Positions 52,416 through 61,925 of a DNA stretch of 64,000 bases are shown piece by piece. Source of the DNA: Mediterraneibacter massiliensis (lineage in GTDB: Bacteria > Bacillota > Clostridia > Lachnospirales > Lachnospiraceae). The position numbers and the translations under genes are program-made. The stretch covers positions 237,295-301,294 of the forward strand of contig NZ_LN913001.1 in assembly GCF_001487105.1 (NCBI RefSeq). Reading direction: 5' to 3'. The notes beneath the pieces were generated by a model, which had not been told where the DNA came from, made no database searches, and was given only the letters and a program-made list of their open reading frames with translations. Every line of letters starts with the position of its first letter. The first letter of the stretch is position 1.

Positions 52416-53396
52416 TTACGATATTTGTAAGACTTGCCCTGCATAGATCAGATCCGGATCGGCAATTCCGTTTAAGGAGGCGATGGCGCCGACTGTCGTG
52501 CCAAATCGTTGTGCAATGCCGCTTAGGGTATCGCCGGACTGTACCGTGTAAGTCTGCGAAGTGGAGGCAGTATTTTCTGGAATCTTGATCGTCTGTCCGG
52601 CGTAGATCAGATCTGGATCAGAAATGCCATTTAAGGAGGCGAGTGTCTGGTAGGTCGTGCCGAACCTTTGCGCAATGCCGCTTAAAGTATCCCCGGGCTG
52701 TACCACATACGTGACGTAATCAGAGGAGGGCGGCACAGGTGTGGGAGCGGGAGATGGCGAGCTTCCGTTCAGATGATTGAGCCCTGCCTCTTTTATGACG
52801 GAGGCATAGTCGATGAAACCGGTATCTAAGTCGACATTTCCGCTGATCCCCGGGATGTTTCCATGATTGCTGTACTGCCAGATACCGCAGTCAGTGCCGT
52901 CAAATCGGTCCGTATAATAGGCATACCAGAGAGCGTATCTTTGGGAAAGGTCAGCGGGGAGATAGGTGTTTAAGAAATTTTTATTGCTGTAATACATAGC
53001 ATAGTAACCATTTGCCTCTATATGGTTACAGAAACTTTTTACCATATTTGTGGCAAGAGAAGGGGTTATTGTTACACCCTGCCCGGCAGCATAGTCGATA
53101 GATGCCTGTTCGATATCATAGCACACGGGATAATCCAGACGGTAAGAGGCAATCGTGCGCAGACATCCGTTGGCTTCTTCGATAGCAGTTTCTGGATTTA
53201 TGGCATAACAAAACCAGTATACGCCGATGGGAAGTCCTATACGGTTACATGCAGATGCATTTCTGTGAAACTGTGCGTCTACGGTATTAAAACCATACCC
53301 GGCACGCAGCATGGCAAACTGATAGCCGGCCGCCTTTACCTGTTCCCAGTCGATCACTCCTTGGAATTCACTTACATCCAGTCCTTTTATATTCAT
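52416..53396 (-). CDS. GH25 lysozyme with two LysM domains
   Basis: A 326-residue protein. The GH25 muramidase barrel covers about 1-195: [13 protein letters not shown] (Asp about 6), YDIEQASID with the catalytic Glu, and [20 protein letters not shown] Pro/Ser linker ([13 protein letters not shown]) leads to two near-identical LysM repeats ([20 protein letters not shown] and [20 protein letters not shown]). No signal peptide is present at ATG 53396, which follows AAAGGAGTCATT, so it resembles a phage endolysin or a protein released by lysis; no other phage genes are nearby. Confidence 0.9.
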   Translation of the reverse strand: MNIKGLDVSEFQGVIDWEQVKAAGYQFAMLRAGYGFNTVDAQFHRNASACNRIGLPIGVYWFCYAINPETAIEEANGCLRTIASYRLDYPVCYDIEQASIDYAAGQGVTITPSLATNMVKSFCNHIEANGYYAMYYSNKNFLNTYLPADLSQRYALWYAYYTDRFDGTDCGIWQYSNHGNIPGISGNVDLDTGFIDYASVIKEAGLNHLNGSSPSPAPTPVPPSSDYVTYVVQPGDTLSGIAQRFGTTYQTLASLNGISDPDLIYAGQTIKIPENTASTSQTYTVQSGDTLSGIAQRFGTTVGAIASLNGIADPDLIYAGQVLQIS

Positions 53397-53559
53397 AATG
53401 ACTCCTTTATACAAAATAAAATTTGTCATATTAGTATATGGAAAGAAAGAGCAGAATGTGAAGAGAGCAGCGGGCAATCTTAAGAAATTCCTAACATTTT
53501 TGGTCAACAGGACTTAAAAAATATGCAATATCATGTATACTGTAAGGGAGGTGATGAAG

Positions 53560-54255
53560 ATGTATACGATTTTAGTATGTGATGATGACAAGGAAATCGT
53601 GGAAGCTATTGAAATATATTTGACTCAGGAAGGGTATCACATCCTGAAAGCATATGATGGAATGGAAGCGCTTAGTATATTGGAGAAAGAAGAAGTTAAT
53701 CTTCTTATTTTAGATGTCATGATGCCCAGGCTTGATGGGATCCGGGCGACTTTGAAGATCCGGGAAAATAATAGTATCCCGATCATCATTCTTTCCGCCA
53801 AATCAGAAGATGCGGATAAGATACTGGGCTTAAATATAGGAGCAGACGATTATGTGACGAAGCCGTTTAATCCATTAGAATTGGTGGCGCGGGTAAAGTC
53901 ACAGCTGCGGCGGTATAATCAGCTTGGAGGAAACAGTAAAAAAGACGAGGATAAAGTATATGAAGTGGGCGGTCTGCGGATCAATGACGATCTGAAGGAG
54001 GTCACCGTAGATGGGGAGCCGGTGAAGCTGACCCCGATAGAGTACAATATTTTATTATTATTGACGAAAAATCAGGGCAGAGTTTTTTCTATTAATCAGA
54101 TCTATGAATCTATCTGGAATGAGGAAGCGATCGGAGCGGATAATACGGTTGCGGTGCATATACGGCATATCAGGGAAAAGATAGAGATCAATCCCAAAGA
54201 ACCTAGGTATTTGAAAGTAGTATGGGGAATTGGATATAAAATAGAGAAACTGTAG
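53560..54255 (+). CDS. OmpR/PhoB-family response regulator
   Basis: A 231-residue regulator with a receiver domain (VCDDDKEIVEAIEIYL, phosphoacceptor Asp in LLILDVMMPRLDG at about 51, Lys in VTKPFNP) and a winged-helix DNA-binding domain (VDGEPVKLTPIEYNILLLL...AVHIRHIREKIE...VVWGIGYKI). ATG 53560 lies after GGGAGGTGATGAAG. The cognate histidine kinase gene follows after 18 bases. Confidence 0.94.
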   Translation: MYTILVCDDDKEIVEAIEIYLTQEGYHILKAYDGMEALSILEKEEVNLLILDVMMPRLDGIRATLKIRENNSIPIIILSAKSEDADKILGLNIGADDYVTKPFNPLELVARVKSQLRRYNQLGGNSKKDEDKVYEVGGLRINDDLKEVTVDGEPVKLTPIEYNILLLLTKNQGRVFSINQIYESIWNEEAIGADNTVAVHIRHIREKIEINPKEPRYLKVVWGIGYKIEKL

Positions 54256-54273
54256 CCCTTGGAAAGGAGTAGT

Positions 54274-56856
54274 ATGAATAAATGGTATAGAAAATCGGTC
54301 ACGAAAGCCATATTGCTTGTTTTGGCCATTTTGGCGGCTGCTTCTACAGTGATAAGCGGGGTGGTGGTCCTTTCGTTTTCAGGAAACATATTCCGGCAGA
54401 ATTTCTGGGAATCTATGGAACTTCCCTATGAAGAGTCAGAAGACTTTCATTTGGCAGTAGAAAATGCGGTCTATACGATACTTGAACAGTATTGCTGGGA
54501 AGAGAATCTACAGACAGATGGAGTATATGATGAAAATAAGCTGGTGGATATTATAGAATATGGAGAAACGAGTAAAGTTTCTGGAAAGAATATATCCGGT
54601 CTGGCATACCGACTGGCTGATCTGTATAACTGGGGACTACTTCTGAATGACGGGCAGTATATGCGCACGGATACAGGTGTGATCGTATGTGAGAAACCGG
54701 ATGGAACGTATTACTACTATTATCAGGAAGAATTTTTCAACATGTTGGAGGACGGTACGCTTAAAATCCAAATGTCGGAAGAATCTAAGGAGTCTTTCTT
54801 GTATGATCTGCAGCAGGGGTTCTATACTGCACCGGGACATTATGATGTAAGCATAATAAATAAAGCGGGAGAAACAGTCTATACGGACTGTTGGAATTTT
54901 GGAAGTTCCATGGTGGAAGAATATGCGCCGGAGGGAGCAAATACGCTTCTGGAAGTTGTCAATAAAACGCCTGCTTTAAACGGAAAATTGGACTTTATAT
55001 ATGGAAGTCTGGAAAGCGCAGCGTATAGTTTGAGCAGTGCTGTCGATCTATATCAAAAAGGTGTGAATGCGTATGGAGAAGGAAATACGAATTTTACCTA
55101 TATATATGCGGATCAGGATACAAAAACTGTATTTACCAATAAGGCGGAATACAAGGAGTTTGACAAAATAGAAGAGAATATCAGCCGGATGATCTCTGAT
55201 GAAAAGGATAAATATATTATCATCTATCCTAAATTGAAAGATTTTAAGACAAATATGGATATTGCCGCCGGTACATACTATGACATGGTCAAGTATTATG
55301 TGGATGGTACAATAGGAGAAAATGTAATCTTAGCCGTAAGTATAGATACCGGTTTTCCGATCCAGGACGGCTTCTATACGGCGAAAGAAACGTATGACGC
55401 AAATCTTCCCTATTTGCGCAGCAGTGCAGTCACAGGTATGGCAAGTCTGTTCGTATTTATAGTTACGCTGATCTGGATGACGTTGATCACCGGCAGGAGA
55501 CCGGAAGATGATGAGATCCATCTGAATGGATTCGACAGATGGAAAACAGAGATTGCGGCAGCTCTCGTTATTGGAATCTGGTTGGCCTTTACGATTATGG
55601 TGGGGACAGAGTGGTCAGGGCTTACCCAGGTATACAATGTTTCGTATCTGCACGATGCAATACAGTATGTATATTTTAACGGACTTTCCACGGCGTATTT
55701 GAGCATAACCGATATGATCGTGATGGGAGTATACGGTATTTTTACGGCACTTTGTTTTTTCGCAGGATATCTCAGTCTTGTAAGAAGGATAAAGGCGGGA
55801 ACTGTCTGGAAAAACAGCCTGCTGTACGCAGTCAGCGGTTTTGCGGCAGCGACTTGGAAAAAGCGCGCGGTTACGTTTCAGGGCATCGCCTCTCTTATTG
55901 TTCTTGCCTTTCTCCATGGCATGTGCCTTGTGACAGGCTGGCATATTGTATTTGTGATACCGGCCATACTGGCAGATCTGGGCGTTGTTTATATAGTAGT
56001 GAGCAATGCGATCGCTAAAGACCGAATCAAAAAAGGCATTGAGCAGATTGCTTCAGGCGATTTGGATTATCAGATAGAGCTAAAAGGATTACGAGGAAAG
56101 AATCTGGAGATCGCGGAGAAAGTCAACAATATTGGAAGCGGTCTGAACCGCGCGGTAGAGGAAAACATGAAGAGCGAGCGGCTAAAGACAGATCTGATCA
56201 CAAATGTTTCCCATGATATTAAAACACCGCTTACCTCGATCATCAATTATGTGGATCTTCTAAAAAGAGAAAATCTGCAAGATGAAAAGGTGCAAGGGTA
56301 TCTTGCGATCCTCGAGGCAAAAGCACAGCGTTTGAAGATATTGACAGAGGATGTCGTAGAGGCGTCAAAAGTAAGCAGCGGAAATATAAAATTAGAGTTT
56401 ATGAATGTCGATCTTGTAGAGATGATCCAGCAGACGGAAGGGGAATTTGAGGAGAAATTTGCCGCTCGGAATCTGTCCGTCATAACAAGCCTGCCGGATC
56501 AGCCGGCAGTCATACGTGTGGATGGCAGACGACTCTGGAGAGTTCTGGAGAATATATATGGAAATGCGGCAAAATATGCGATGCCGGGGACAAGAGTCTA
56601 TGCGGATCTGGGAGTAGGGGAGGAGACCGTGCTGTTTTCCCTGAAGAATATCTCAGAGCAGCAGCTCAATATCTCTGCTGACGAATTAACGGAACGTTTT
56701 ATCCGGGGCGATTTGTCTAGAAGTACGGAAGGCAGCGGTTTAGGACTGTCGATCGCCCAGAGCCTGATGAAGATGTTGGGAGGGACTATGCAGTTGTATC
56801 TGGACGGAGATCTATTCAAGGTAGAACTGGAATTTCCGAGAGTGAAGGAAAAGTAA
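54274..56856 (+). CDS. Sensor histidine kinase with a large extracellular and multi-helix membrane module
   Basis: An 860-residue kinase. Membrane helix at about 13-33, then an extracellular region of about 340 residues, then some six to eight membrane helices (about 385-590) rather than the usual single return helix. The cytoplasmic part has a HAMP-like piece (RIKKGIEQIASGDLDYQIEL), the phosphorylated His in NVSHDIKTPLTSI (about 644-656), an N box (LENIYGNAAKYA) and the G box GSGLGLSIAQSL. Ligand unknown. ATG 54274 follows TGGAAAGGAGTAGT. Works with the preceding regulator. Confidence 0.9.
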   Translation: MNKWYRKSVTKAILLVLAILAAASTVISGVVVLSFSGNIFRQNFWESMELPYEESEDFHLAVENAVYTILEQYCWEENLQTDGVYDENKLVDIIEYGETSKVSGKNISGLAYRLADLYNWGLLLNDGQYMRTDTGVIVCEKPDGTYYYYYQEEFFNMLEDGTLKIQMSEESKESFLYDLQQGFYTAPGHYDVSIINKAGETVYTDCWNFGSSMVEEYAPEGANTLLEVVNKTPALNGKLDFIYGSLESAAYSLSSAVDLYQKGVNAYGEGNTNFTYIYADQDTKTVFTNKAEYKEFDKIEENISRMISDEKDKYIIIYPKLKDFKTNMDIAAGTYYDMVKYYVDGTIGENVILAVSIDTGFPIQDGFYTAKETYDANLPYLRSSAVTGMASLFVFIVTLIWMTLITGRRPEDDEIHLNGFDRWKTEIAAALVIGIWLAFTIMVGTEWSGLTQVYNVSYLHDAIQYVYFNGLSTAYLSITDMIVMGVYGIFTALCFFAGYLSLVRRIKAGTVWKNSLLYAVSGFAAATWKKRAVTFQGIASLIVLAFLHGMCLVTGWHIVFVIPAILADLGVVYIVVSNAIAKDRIKKGIEQIASGDLDYQIELKGLRGKNLEIAEKVNNIGSGLNRAVEENMKSERLKTDLITNVSHDIKTPLTSIINYVDLLKRENLQDEKVQGYLAILEAKAQRLKILTEDVVEASKVSSGNIKLEFMNVDLVEMIQQTEGEFEEKFAARNLSVITSLPDQPAVIRVDGRRLWRVLENIYGNAAKYAMPGTRVYADLGVGEETVLFSLKNISEQQLNISADELTERFIRGDLSRSTEGSGLGLSIAQSLMKMLGGTMQLYLDGDLFKVELEFPRVKEK

Positions 56857-56883
56857 AATATAGATTGTATTAAAGAGGAGAAG

Positions 56884-56927
56884 GCTCCGGCCGGCATTTG
56901 GTAACAAACGCCGCCGGAGCTTATTTT
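56884..56927 (+). terminator. Terminator after the two-component system
   Basis: GCTCCGGC (56884-56891) pairs with GCCGGAGC (56913-56920), followed by TTATTTTCTT. Confidence 0.82.
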
Positions 56928-56991
56928 CTTATTGGATAATCCATAAGGTTGACTTCAATGGAGAGACAGTATAAAGAAAGATTACCAGGAC

Positions 56992-57021
56992 TTGACAAAA
57001 GAAAGTTTTCTGTGTTACGAT
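56992..57021 (+). promoter_or_regulatory. Promoter of the metG T-box leader
   Basis: TTGACA (56992-56997) and TACGAT (57016-57021), 18-base spacing, just before the T-box. Confidence 0.7.
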
Positions 57022-57027
57022 TTTTGT

Positions 57028-57336
57028 TACCATATGAAGAAAAGGCAATGATGAAGAGAGTACGTTTTTTGGAATTTTACAGAGAGTCCTGTATGATGAG
57101 AAGGGATGAAGGAAGAAAAGCGGAAGATGGCTTTTGAGCAGCGAATGTGAGCCAAGGCAGATCGTATATTATAGAAGAAGTCTTGATATCCTGGCAAGCA
57201 TGCGATGGGACCGCCCATTACAGCGGTAAGTGCTTTTGCACTTGTGGAGGCTTTTGCCGTGAGGCGGAAGCGAATAAGAAGTGGTACCACGGCGATTTCC
57301 CGTCTTCTGTGTTTAGAGAAGACGGGTTTTTTATTT
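57028..57336 (+). ncRNA. T-box leader of metG
   Basis: The specifier ATG (57127-57129) sits in GCGGAAGATGGCTTTTGA, aligned with the Val specifier of the valS leader. The T-box AAGAAGTGGTACCACGG is at 57278-57294, with TGGT for the tRNA end. A terminator follows. Uncharged tRNA-Met should switch the leader to read-through. This is the tRNA-sensing alternative to the SAM riboswitch for methionine. Confidence 0.92.
57299..57335 (+). terminator. T-box regulated terminator before metG
   Basis: CCCGTCTTCT (57299-57308) pairs with AGAAGACGGG (57317-57326), followed by TTTTTTATTT. A second short hairpin (TATTTCAT/ATGAAATA, 57331-57355) follows. Confidence 0.9.
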
Positions 57337-57450
57337 CATGCTTTCTTATGAAATAAAAACAGGAATGTGTACTTGCATGAGCAGAATCATTGTTTCACAG
57401 CCGTGCACGGCACGGGATAAGTGATCAAAAAAAGAAAAGGAGAGAGAAAC

Positions 57451-59349
57451 ATGTGTGACAAACCCAAATATTATATTACTACGGCAATTGCCTATACGTC
57501 TGGCAAGCCGCATATCGGAAATACCTATGAGATCGTATTGGCAGATGCGATCGCGCGATACAAGAGAAGTCAGGGATATGATGTGTTTTTCCAGACAGGT
57601 ACAGATGAGCATGGGCAGAAGATCGAACTAAAAGCAGAAGAAGCGAATGTTACCCCGAAAGAATTCGTGGACAACATCTCATCAGAGATCAAAAGAATAT
57701 GGGATCTGATGGATACTTCCTATGATAAATTTATCCGTACGACAGATGCGGACCATGAGAAGCAGGTACAGAAGATTTTTAAAAAGCTGTATGAGCAGGG
57801 AGATATTTATAAAGGATACTATGAAGGAATGTATTGCACCCCGTGCGAATCTTTCTTTACGGAGTCACAGCTGGTGGATGGAAAATGTCCGGACTGCGGC
57901 AGGGAAGTGCAGCCGGCAAAAGAAGAAGCATACTTCTTTAAAATGAGCAAGTATGCAGACAGACTGATCGAACATATTAATACACATCCGGAGTTTATAC
58001 AGCCTGTATCACGTAAGAATGAAATGATGAATAACTTCCTTCTTCCGGGTCTGCAGGATTTATGTGTATCCAGGACTTCTTTCAAATGGGGGATCCCGGT
58101 TGACTTTGATGAAAAACATGTAGTTTATGTTTGGCTGGATGCGCTGACGAACTATATTACCGGAATTGGATATGACTGTGACGGCAGCAGTACAGAACAA
58201 TTTGGGAAGCTGTGGCCTGCAGACTTACATTTGATCGGGAAAGATATTATCCGCTTCCATACGATTTATTGGCCGATCTTCTTGATGGCCTTAGGACTGC
58301 CTCTGCCGAAACAGGTATTTGGACATCCATGGCTGCTCCAGGGAGACGGCAAGATGAGCAAATCGAAAGGAAATGTTCTCTATGCAGATGAACTGGTAGA
58401 TTTCTTCGGGGTTGACGCAGTCCGTTATTTTGTCCTCCACGAAATGCCATTTGAAAACGACGGCATTATTTCCTGGGAGCTAATGGTAGAGCGTATGAAC
58501 TCCGATCTAGCGAATACATTAGGAAATCTGGTCAATCGTACAGTTTCTATGACAAATAAATATTTTGGCGGAACAGTGCAGGATAAAGATATTTCAGAAG
58601 AGGTAGACGCAGATCTGAAACGAGTGGTGGAAGAAACGCCGAAGCTGGTAAACGCAAAAATGGATGAATTGAGAGTTGCGGATGCAATTACAGAGATTTT
58701 TAACTTGTTTAAGCGCTGTAATAAATATATTGATGAGACAATGCCGTGGGTCCTGGCAAAAGAAGAAGCGAAAAGGGGTCGTTTGGAGACGGTTCTGTGG
58801 AATTTGATCCAGAGTATTTCAGAAGGCGCGAGACTTTTAGAGCCATATATGCCGTCTACAAGTAAAAAGATCCTTGAGCAGCTTGGCAATGGACAAGTGA
58901 CAGCGAAACCAGAGATTCTTTTCCAGAGGCTGGATGTAGAAGAAGTACTGAAAAAGGTAGAAGAGTTACATCCTCCGGTACAGGACGAAAAAGAAGAAGC
59001 GGTCATCGATATAGAAGCAAAACCGGAGATCACATTTGAACAGTTTGGCACGATGCAGTTCCAGGTGGGAGAAATTATTGCCTGTGAGGCGGTAAAAAAA
59101 TCGAAAAAACTGCTTTGCTCCCAGGTGAAGATCGGAAGCCAGGTAAAGCAGATCGTGTCAGGAATAAAAGCACATTATACGCCAGAAGAAATGGTGGGAA
59201 AGAAAGTGATGGTTCTTGTAAACTTAAAACCTGCAAAATTAGCGGGAGTTTTATCTGAAGGCATGCTTTTGTGCGCAGAAGATGCGGAAGGCAATCTGTC
59301 ATTGATGGTGCCGGAAAAAAATATGCCTGCAGGAGCAGAAATTTGCTAA
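57451..59349 (+). CDS. metG: Methionyl-tRNA synthetase
   Basis: A 632-residue class I synthetase. HIGH-type motif in SGKPHIGNTYE (about 15-25), a zinc site CTPCESFFTESQLVDGKCPDC, KMSKSKGNVLY (about 301), and a C-terminal Trbp111-like tRNA-binding domain (IEAKPEITFEQFGTMQFQVG, about 528-632). ATG 57451 follows GGAGAGAGAAAC. Controlled by the Met T-box. A methionine aminopeptidase gene lies just beyond on the other strand. Confidence 0.96.
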   Translation: MCDKPKYYITTAIAYTSGKPHIGNTYEIVLADAIARYKRSQGYDVFFQTGTDEHGQKIELKAEEANVTPKEFVDNISSEIKRIWDLMDTSYDKFIRTTDADHEKQVQKIFKKLYEQGDIYKGYYEGMYCTPCESFFTESQLVDGKCPDCGREVQPAKEEAYFFKMSKYADRLIEHINTHPEFIQPVSRKNEMMNNFLLPGLQDLCVSRTSFKWGIPVDFDEKHVVYVWLDALTNYITGIGYDCDGSSTEQFGKLWPADLHLIGKDIIRFHTIYWPIFLMALGLPLPKQVFGHPWLLQGDGKMSKSKGNVLYADELVDFFGVDAVRYFVLHEMPFENDGIISWELMVERMNSDLANTLGNLVNRTVSMTNKYFGGTVQDKDISEEVDADLKRVVEETPKLVNAKMDELRVADAITEIFNLFKRCNKYIDETMPWVLAKEEAKRGRLETVLWNLIQSISEGARLLEPYMPSTSKKILEQLGNGQVTAKPEILFQRLDVEEVLKKVEELHPPVQDEKEEAVIDIEAKPEITFEQFGTMQFQVGEIIACEAVKKSKKLLCSQVKIGSQVKQIVSGIKAHYTPEEMVGKKVMVLVNLKPAKLAGVLSEGMLLCAEDAEGNLSLMVPEKNMPAGAEIC

Positions 59350-59353
59350 ATTT

Positions 59354-59571
59354 AACGAGAAAAAGGAAGTTTTGTTAAAACTTAAACGTAGAAGAACGTA
59401 AGCGTGATAACTGTATATTGCATACCCATTCGGGAATTCCGTGACACATGTCTTGCAAGCGGGTGTACCGGGCACAACGAGGCATAAGCGGGGGAATTTC
59501 GGCAAAGCCCTGATGAGCGTTGTAATATGCAGTTGTCGTACTTACGTTCTTTTTTTCAGTTCAATATATAG
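59354..59571. repeat. Isolated conserved-core hairpin element
   Basis: AGAACGTAAG...TATTGCA (59393-59421) pairs with TGTAATATGC...CTTACGTTCT (59521-59550) in a stem of about 30 bp. The loop contains the 31-nt core (about 59488-59519) seen at 18478, 20005 and 20329, plus an extra 60-base insertion. The ends CTAAATTTAAC and CAGTTCAATATATAG are weak relatives of the TATAAATTTAACTGAC ends. Fills the gap between convergent metG and map. Confidence 0.7.
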
Positions 59572-60435
59572 TTATTTTGTCAATATTTCTACACCGTCTT
59601 CTTTTATGAGTACCATATATTCAATCTGGGCAGACAGTCCATCGTCAATGGTATATACAGTCCAATCGTTTTCTTCATCTACATAGAAATCAGGACTGCC
59701 TTCATTGATCATAGGTTCGATCGTGAACATCATGCCGGGTACGAGGAGCATCTCGCTGCCCTTAGGGGTAACATAGCTTACGAAAGGATCCTCGTGGAAC
59801 TGTAGACCGATGCCGTGCCCTCCTATATCTTCTACGACGGAATACCCGTTTGCTTGTGCATGGCTATTGATAGCATACGCGATATCCCCCAAGTGGCCCC
59901 AGGGTTTTGCGGCTTCCAGACCAAGATTGACACATTCTTCTGTCACACGTATAAGGCGCTCAGCGCGTTCGGAAATCTGCCCTAGTTTAAACATACGAGA
60001 AGCGTCAGAGAAATATCCGTTTAGAATTGTGGATACGTCCACATTAATAATATCTCCTTCTTTGAGTATAATGTCTCTGTCCGGTATGCCATGACAAATT
60101 TCGTTATTGATGGACGTGCATACACTCTTCGGAAAACCCTGGTAATTGAGTGGCGCCGGTATGCCGCCATGTTCTTTGGTAAAAGTATATACAATGTCAT
60201 CAATTTCTGCCGTGCTCATACCGATATGGATCTGCCTGGCCACTTCGTCCAGGACCGCAGTATTGAGCTTTGCGCTTTCTTTGATTTTTTCAATCTGGAA
60301 AGGGGTTTTCAACATTTTACGTGTGGGGACGATTTCCCCTTTTTCTGCATGAAGCATCATTTTTTCTTCAATCGGCATGTGGCATTTTTTATATTTTTTG
60401 CCGCTGCCGCACCAGCATATATCATTTCTTTCCAT
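59572..60435 (-). CDS. map: Methionine aminopeptidase with N-terminal SEC-C zinc motif
   Basis: A 287-residue type I enzyme that removes the initiator methionine from new proteins. N-terminal zinc finger NDICWCGSGKKYKKCH (about 4-19) links it to ribosomes or exported chains, as in clostridial MAPs. Metal ligands are in INVDVSTILNGYFSDASRMF, GHGIGLQFHEDP and MMFTIEPMIN. ATG 60435 follows AAAAGGAGCGAACG. The DUF1015 gene is 26 bases upstream on the same strand, so the two are probably cotranscribed. Confidence 0.94.
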   Translation of the reverse strand: MERNDICWCGSGKKYKKCHMPIEEKMMLHAEKGEIVPTRKMLKTPFQIEKIKESAKLNTAVLDEVARQIHIGMSTAEIDDIVYTFTKEHGGIPAPLNYQGFPKSVCTSINNEICHGIPDRDIILKEGDIINVDVSTILNGYFSDASRMFKLGQISERAERLIRVTEECVNLGLEAAKPWGHLGDIAYAINSHAQANGYSVVEDIGGHGIGLQFHEDPFVSYVTPKGSEMLLVPGMMFTIEPMINEGSPDFYVDEENDWTVYTIDDGLSAQIEYMVLIKEDGVEILTK

Positions 60436-60461
60436 GAATCGTTCGCTCCTTTTTATAAATT

Positions 60462-61703
60462 TTAATGTTCTATCTGGTGAATAAAAAGCCCGCTGCGCAG
60501 TTTGGGCTCAAACCAGGTCGATTTTGGCGGCATCAGAAGATTGGCATCAGCCACTGCAAGCAGTTCTTCCATAGATGTGGGATACATAGAAAAGGCAATC
60601 CCCTTCGTTTTATCCACTTCTTCTTGTAATGCGTGAAGACCCCGGATCCCACCGACAAAATGGATCCGTGGATCGGTTTTGGGGTCTTGTATCTGAAGGA
60701 TAGGGGCAAGTACAAAATTTTGCAGGACGGATACATCCAGAGCTTCCACAGGAGAATCTGAATAAAGACAAGGATCTGCTTCCAGACAGTACCAGTTTCC
60801 ATTTCCATATAGGCCAAACTGTCCTTTCTTTTGAGGATGGAATGGCGCACTTCCAATTTTCTGTATGTGAAAATGCTTCTCTATCATAGTGAGAAGTTCA
60901 GTAAATGTATATCCATTGAGATCTGTTATAACACGATTATAGTCAAAAATCTGTAATTCGTCGGAAGAAAACAAAACAGAGAGAAAGTAGTTGAATTCTT
61001 CAGTCCCGGTGTAGTCAGGATGTGCATCTCTGCGCATCAGGCCTACTTTGACAGCAGAAGCGGCACGATGGTGTCCATCTGCAATATAGACCTGCTCAAT
61101 AGAGGAAAAAATTTGAGAGATTTGCTCGATCAGATTAATTTCCTTTATCTGCCACACCTGATGCCGGATAGAGTCATCACTGACAAAATCATAGAGCGGT
61201 GCAGAAGCACACACCTTTTCCAACAAAATCTTCAAGGCGGCGTGTGGACGATAAGCAAGAAAAATAGGACCGGTCTGGGCGCTTAAAGTATCCACGTGGC
61301 GGATACGGTCTAATTCTTTCTCTTCGCGTGTATTTTCATGTTTGCGGATGATATGATTCAGATAATCGTCTATAGAAGCACAACCGACAATACCTGTCTG
61401 AGTATGCTGCCCCATTGTCAGTGCATACACATAATAGCAGGGGCTCTCATCCTGCATAAAAGAGCCGTCTAGGAGCATGGCTTCCAGGAGTTTGGCCGCC
61501 TTGTCATATACGGGCTGAGAATACATATCCGCATCTTCCGGAAATTGTGTTTCCGGGCGGTCGATCTTTAAAAATGAATGGGGATTCTTTTCTGTGATCT
61601 CACGAGCTTCTCTTCGGTTATACACATCATAGGGAAGAGCCGCAATGGAAGAAACAAGTTCTTTGGAGGGGCGGATTCCCTTGAAAGGTCGGATAGCAGT
61701 CAT
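60462..61703 (-). CDS. DUF1015 family protein
   Basis: A 413-residue cytoplasmic protein that opens MTAIRPFKGIRPSKELVSSIAALPYDV and carries the family segments HENTREEKELDRIRH, PIFLAYRP and IADGHHRAASAVKV (about 217-230). DUF1015 proteins are widespread in anaerobes; in some genomes the gene sits beside serine or phosphoglycerate metabolism, but no reaction is certain. AAAAGGAGAAATCACC precedes ATG. Confidence 0.85.
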   Translation of the reverse strand: MTAIRPFKGIRPSKELVSSIAALPYDVYNRREAREITEKNPHSFLKIDRPETQFPEDADMYSQPVYDKAAKLLEAMLLDGSFMQDESPCYYVYALTMGQHTQTGIVGCASIDDYLNHIIRKHENTREEKELDRIRHVDTLSAQTGPIFLAYRPHAALKILLEKVCASAPLYDFVSDDSIRHQVWQIKEINLIEQISQIFSSIEQVYIADGHHRAASAVKVGLMRRDAHPDYTGTEEFNYFLSVLFSSDELQIFDYNRVITDLNGYTFTELLTMIEKHFHIQKIGSAPFHPQKKGQFGLYGNGNWYCLEADPCLYSDSPVEALDVSVLQNFVLAPILQIQDPKTDPRIHFVGGIRGLHALQEEVDKTKGIAFSMYPTSMEELLAVADANLLMPPKSTWFEPKLRSGLFIHQIEH

Positions 61704-61739
61704 GGTGATTTCTCCTTTTTCTTATAGACTGAACACATT

Positions 61740-61766
61740 TTAACACAAAAACTTCTTCATTGTCAC
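61740..61766 (-). promoter_or_regulatory. Probable promoter of DUF1015-map operon
   Basis: On the minus strand GTGACA and TAAAAT are separated by about 18 bases in the 220-base gap before the operon. The rest of the gap to 61867 shows nothing further. Confidence 0.45.
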
Positions 61767-61869
61767 CTTAGTCAGCGCGGTTTCCATATATTAGGATGAG
61801 GTACGCTTTCGTTATTGTATCATATATTCTGGGATTCGACAAAAGGTTTCAAAAATATACATGAATTGC

Positions 61870-61898
61870 TTGCCGGGAATAAAAAAGTATAGTACTAT
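61870..61898 (+). promoter_or_regulatory. Probable promoter of the FHA gene
   Basis: TTGCCG (61870-61875) and TACTAT (61893-61898) are 17 bases apart, ahead of GAAGGAGTG. Confidence 0.5.
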
Positions 61899-61925
61899 AA
61901 AAAATTGAAGGAGTGATTTGATCGT

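Noticed and set aside
56949..57137. 62-codon frame MTSMERQYKERLPGL
   Set aside because: It overlaps the promoter and stem I of the metG T-box and has no ribosome site.
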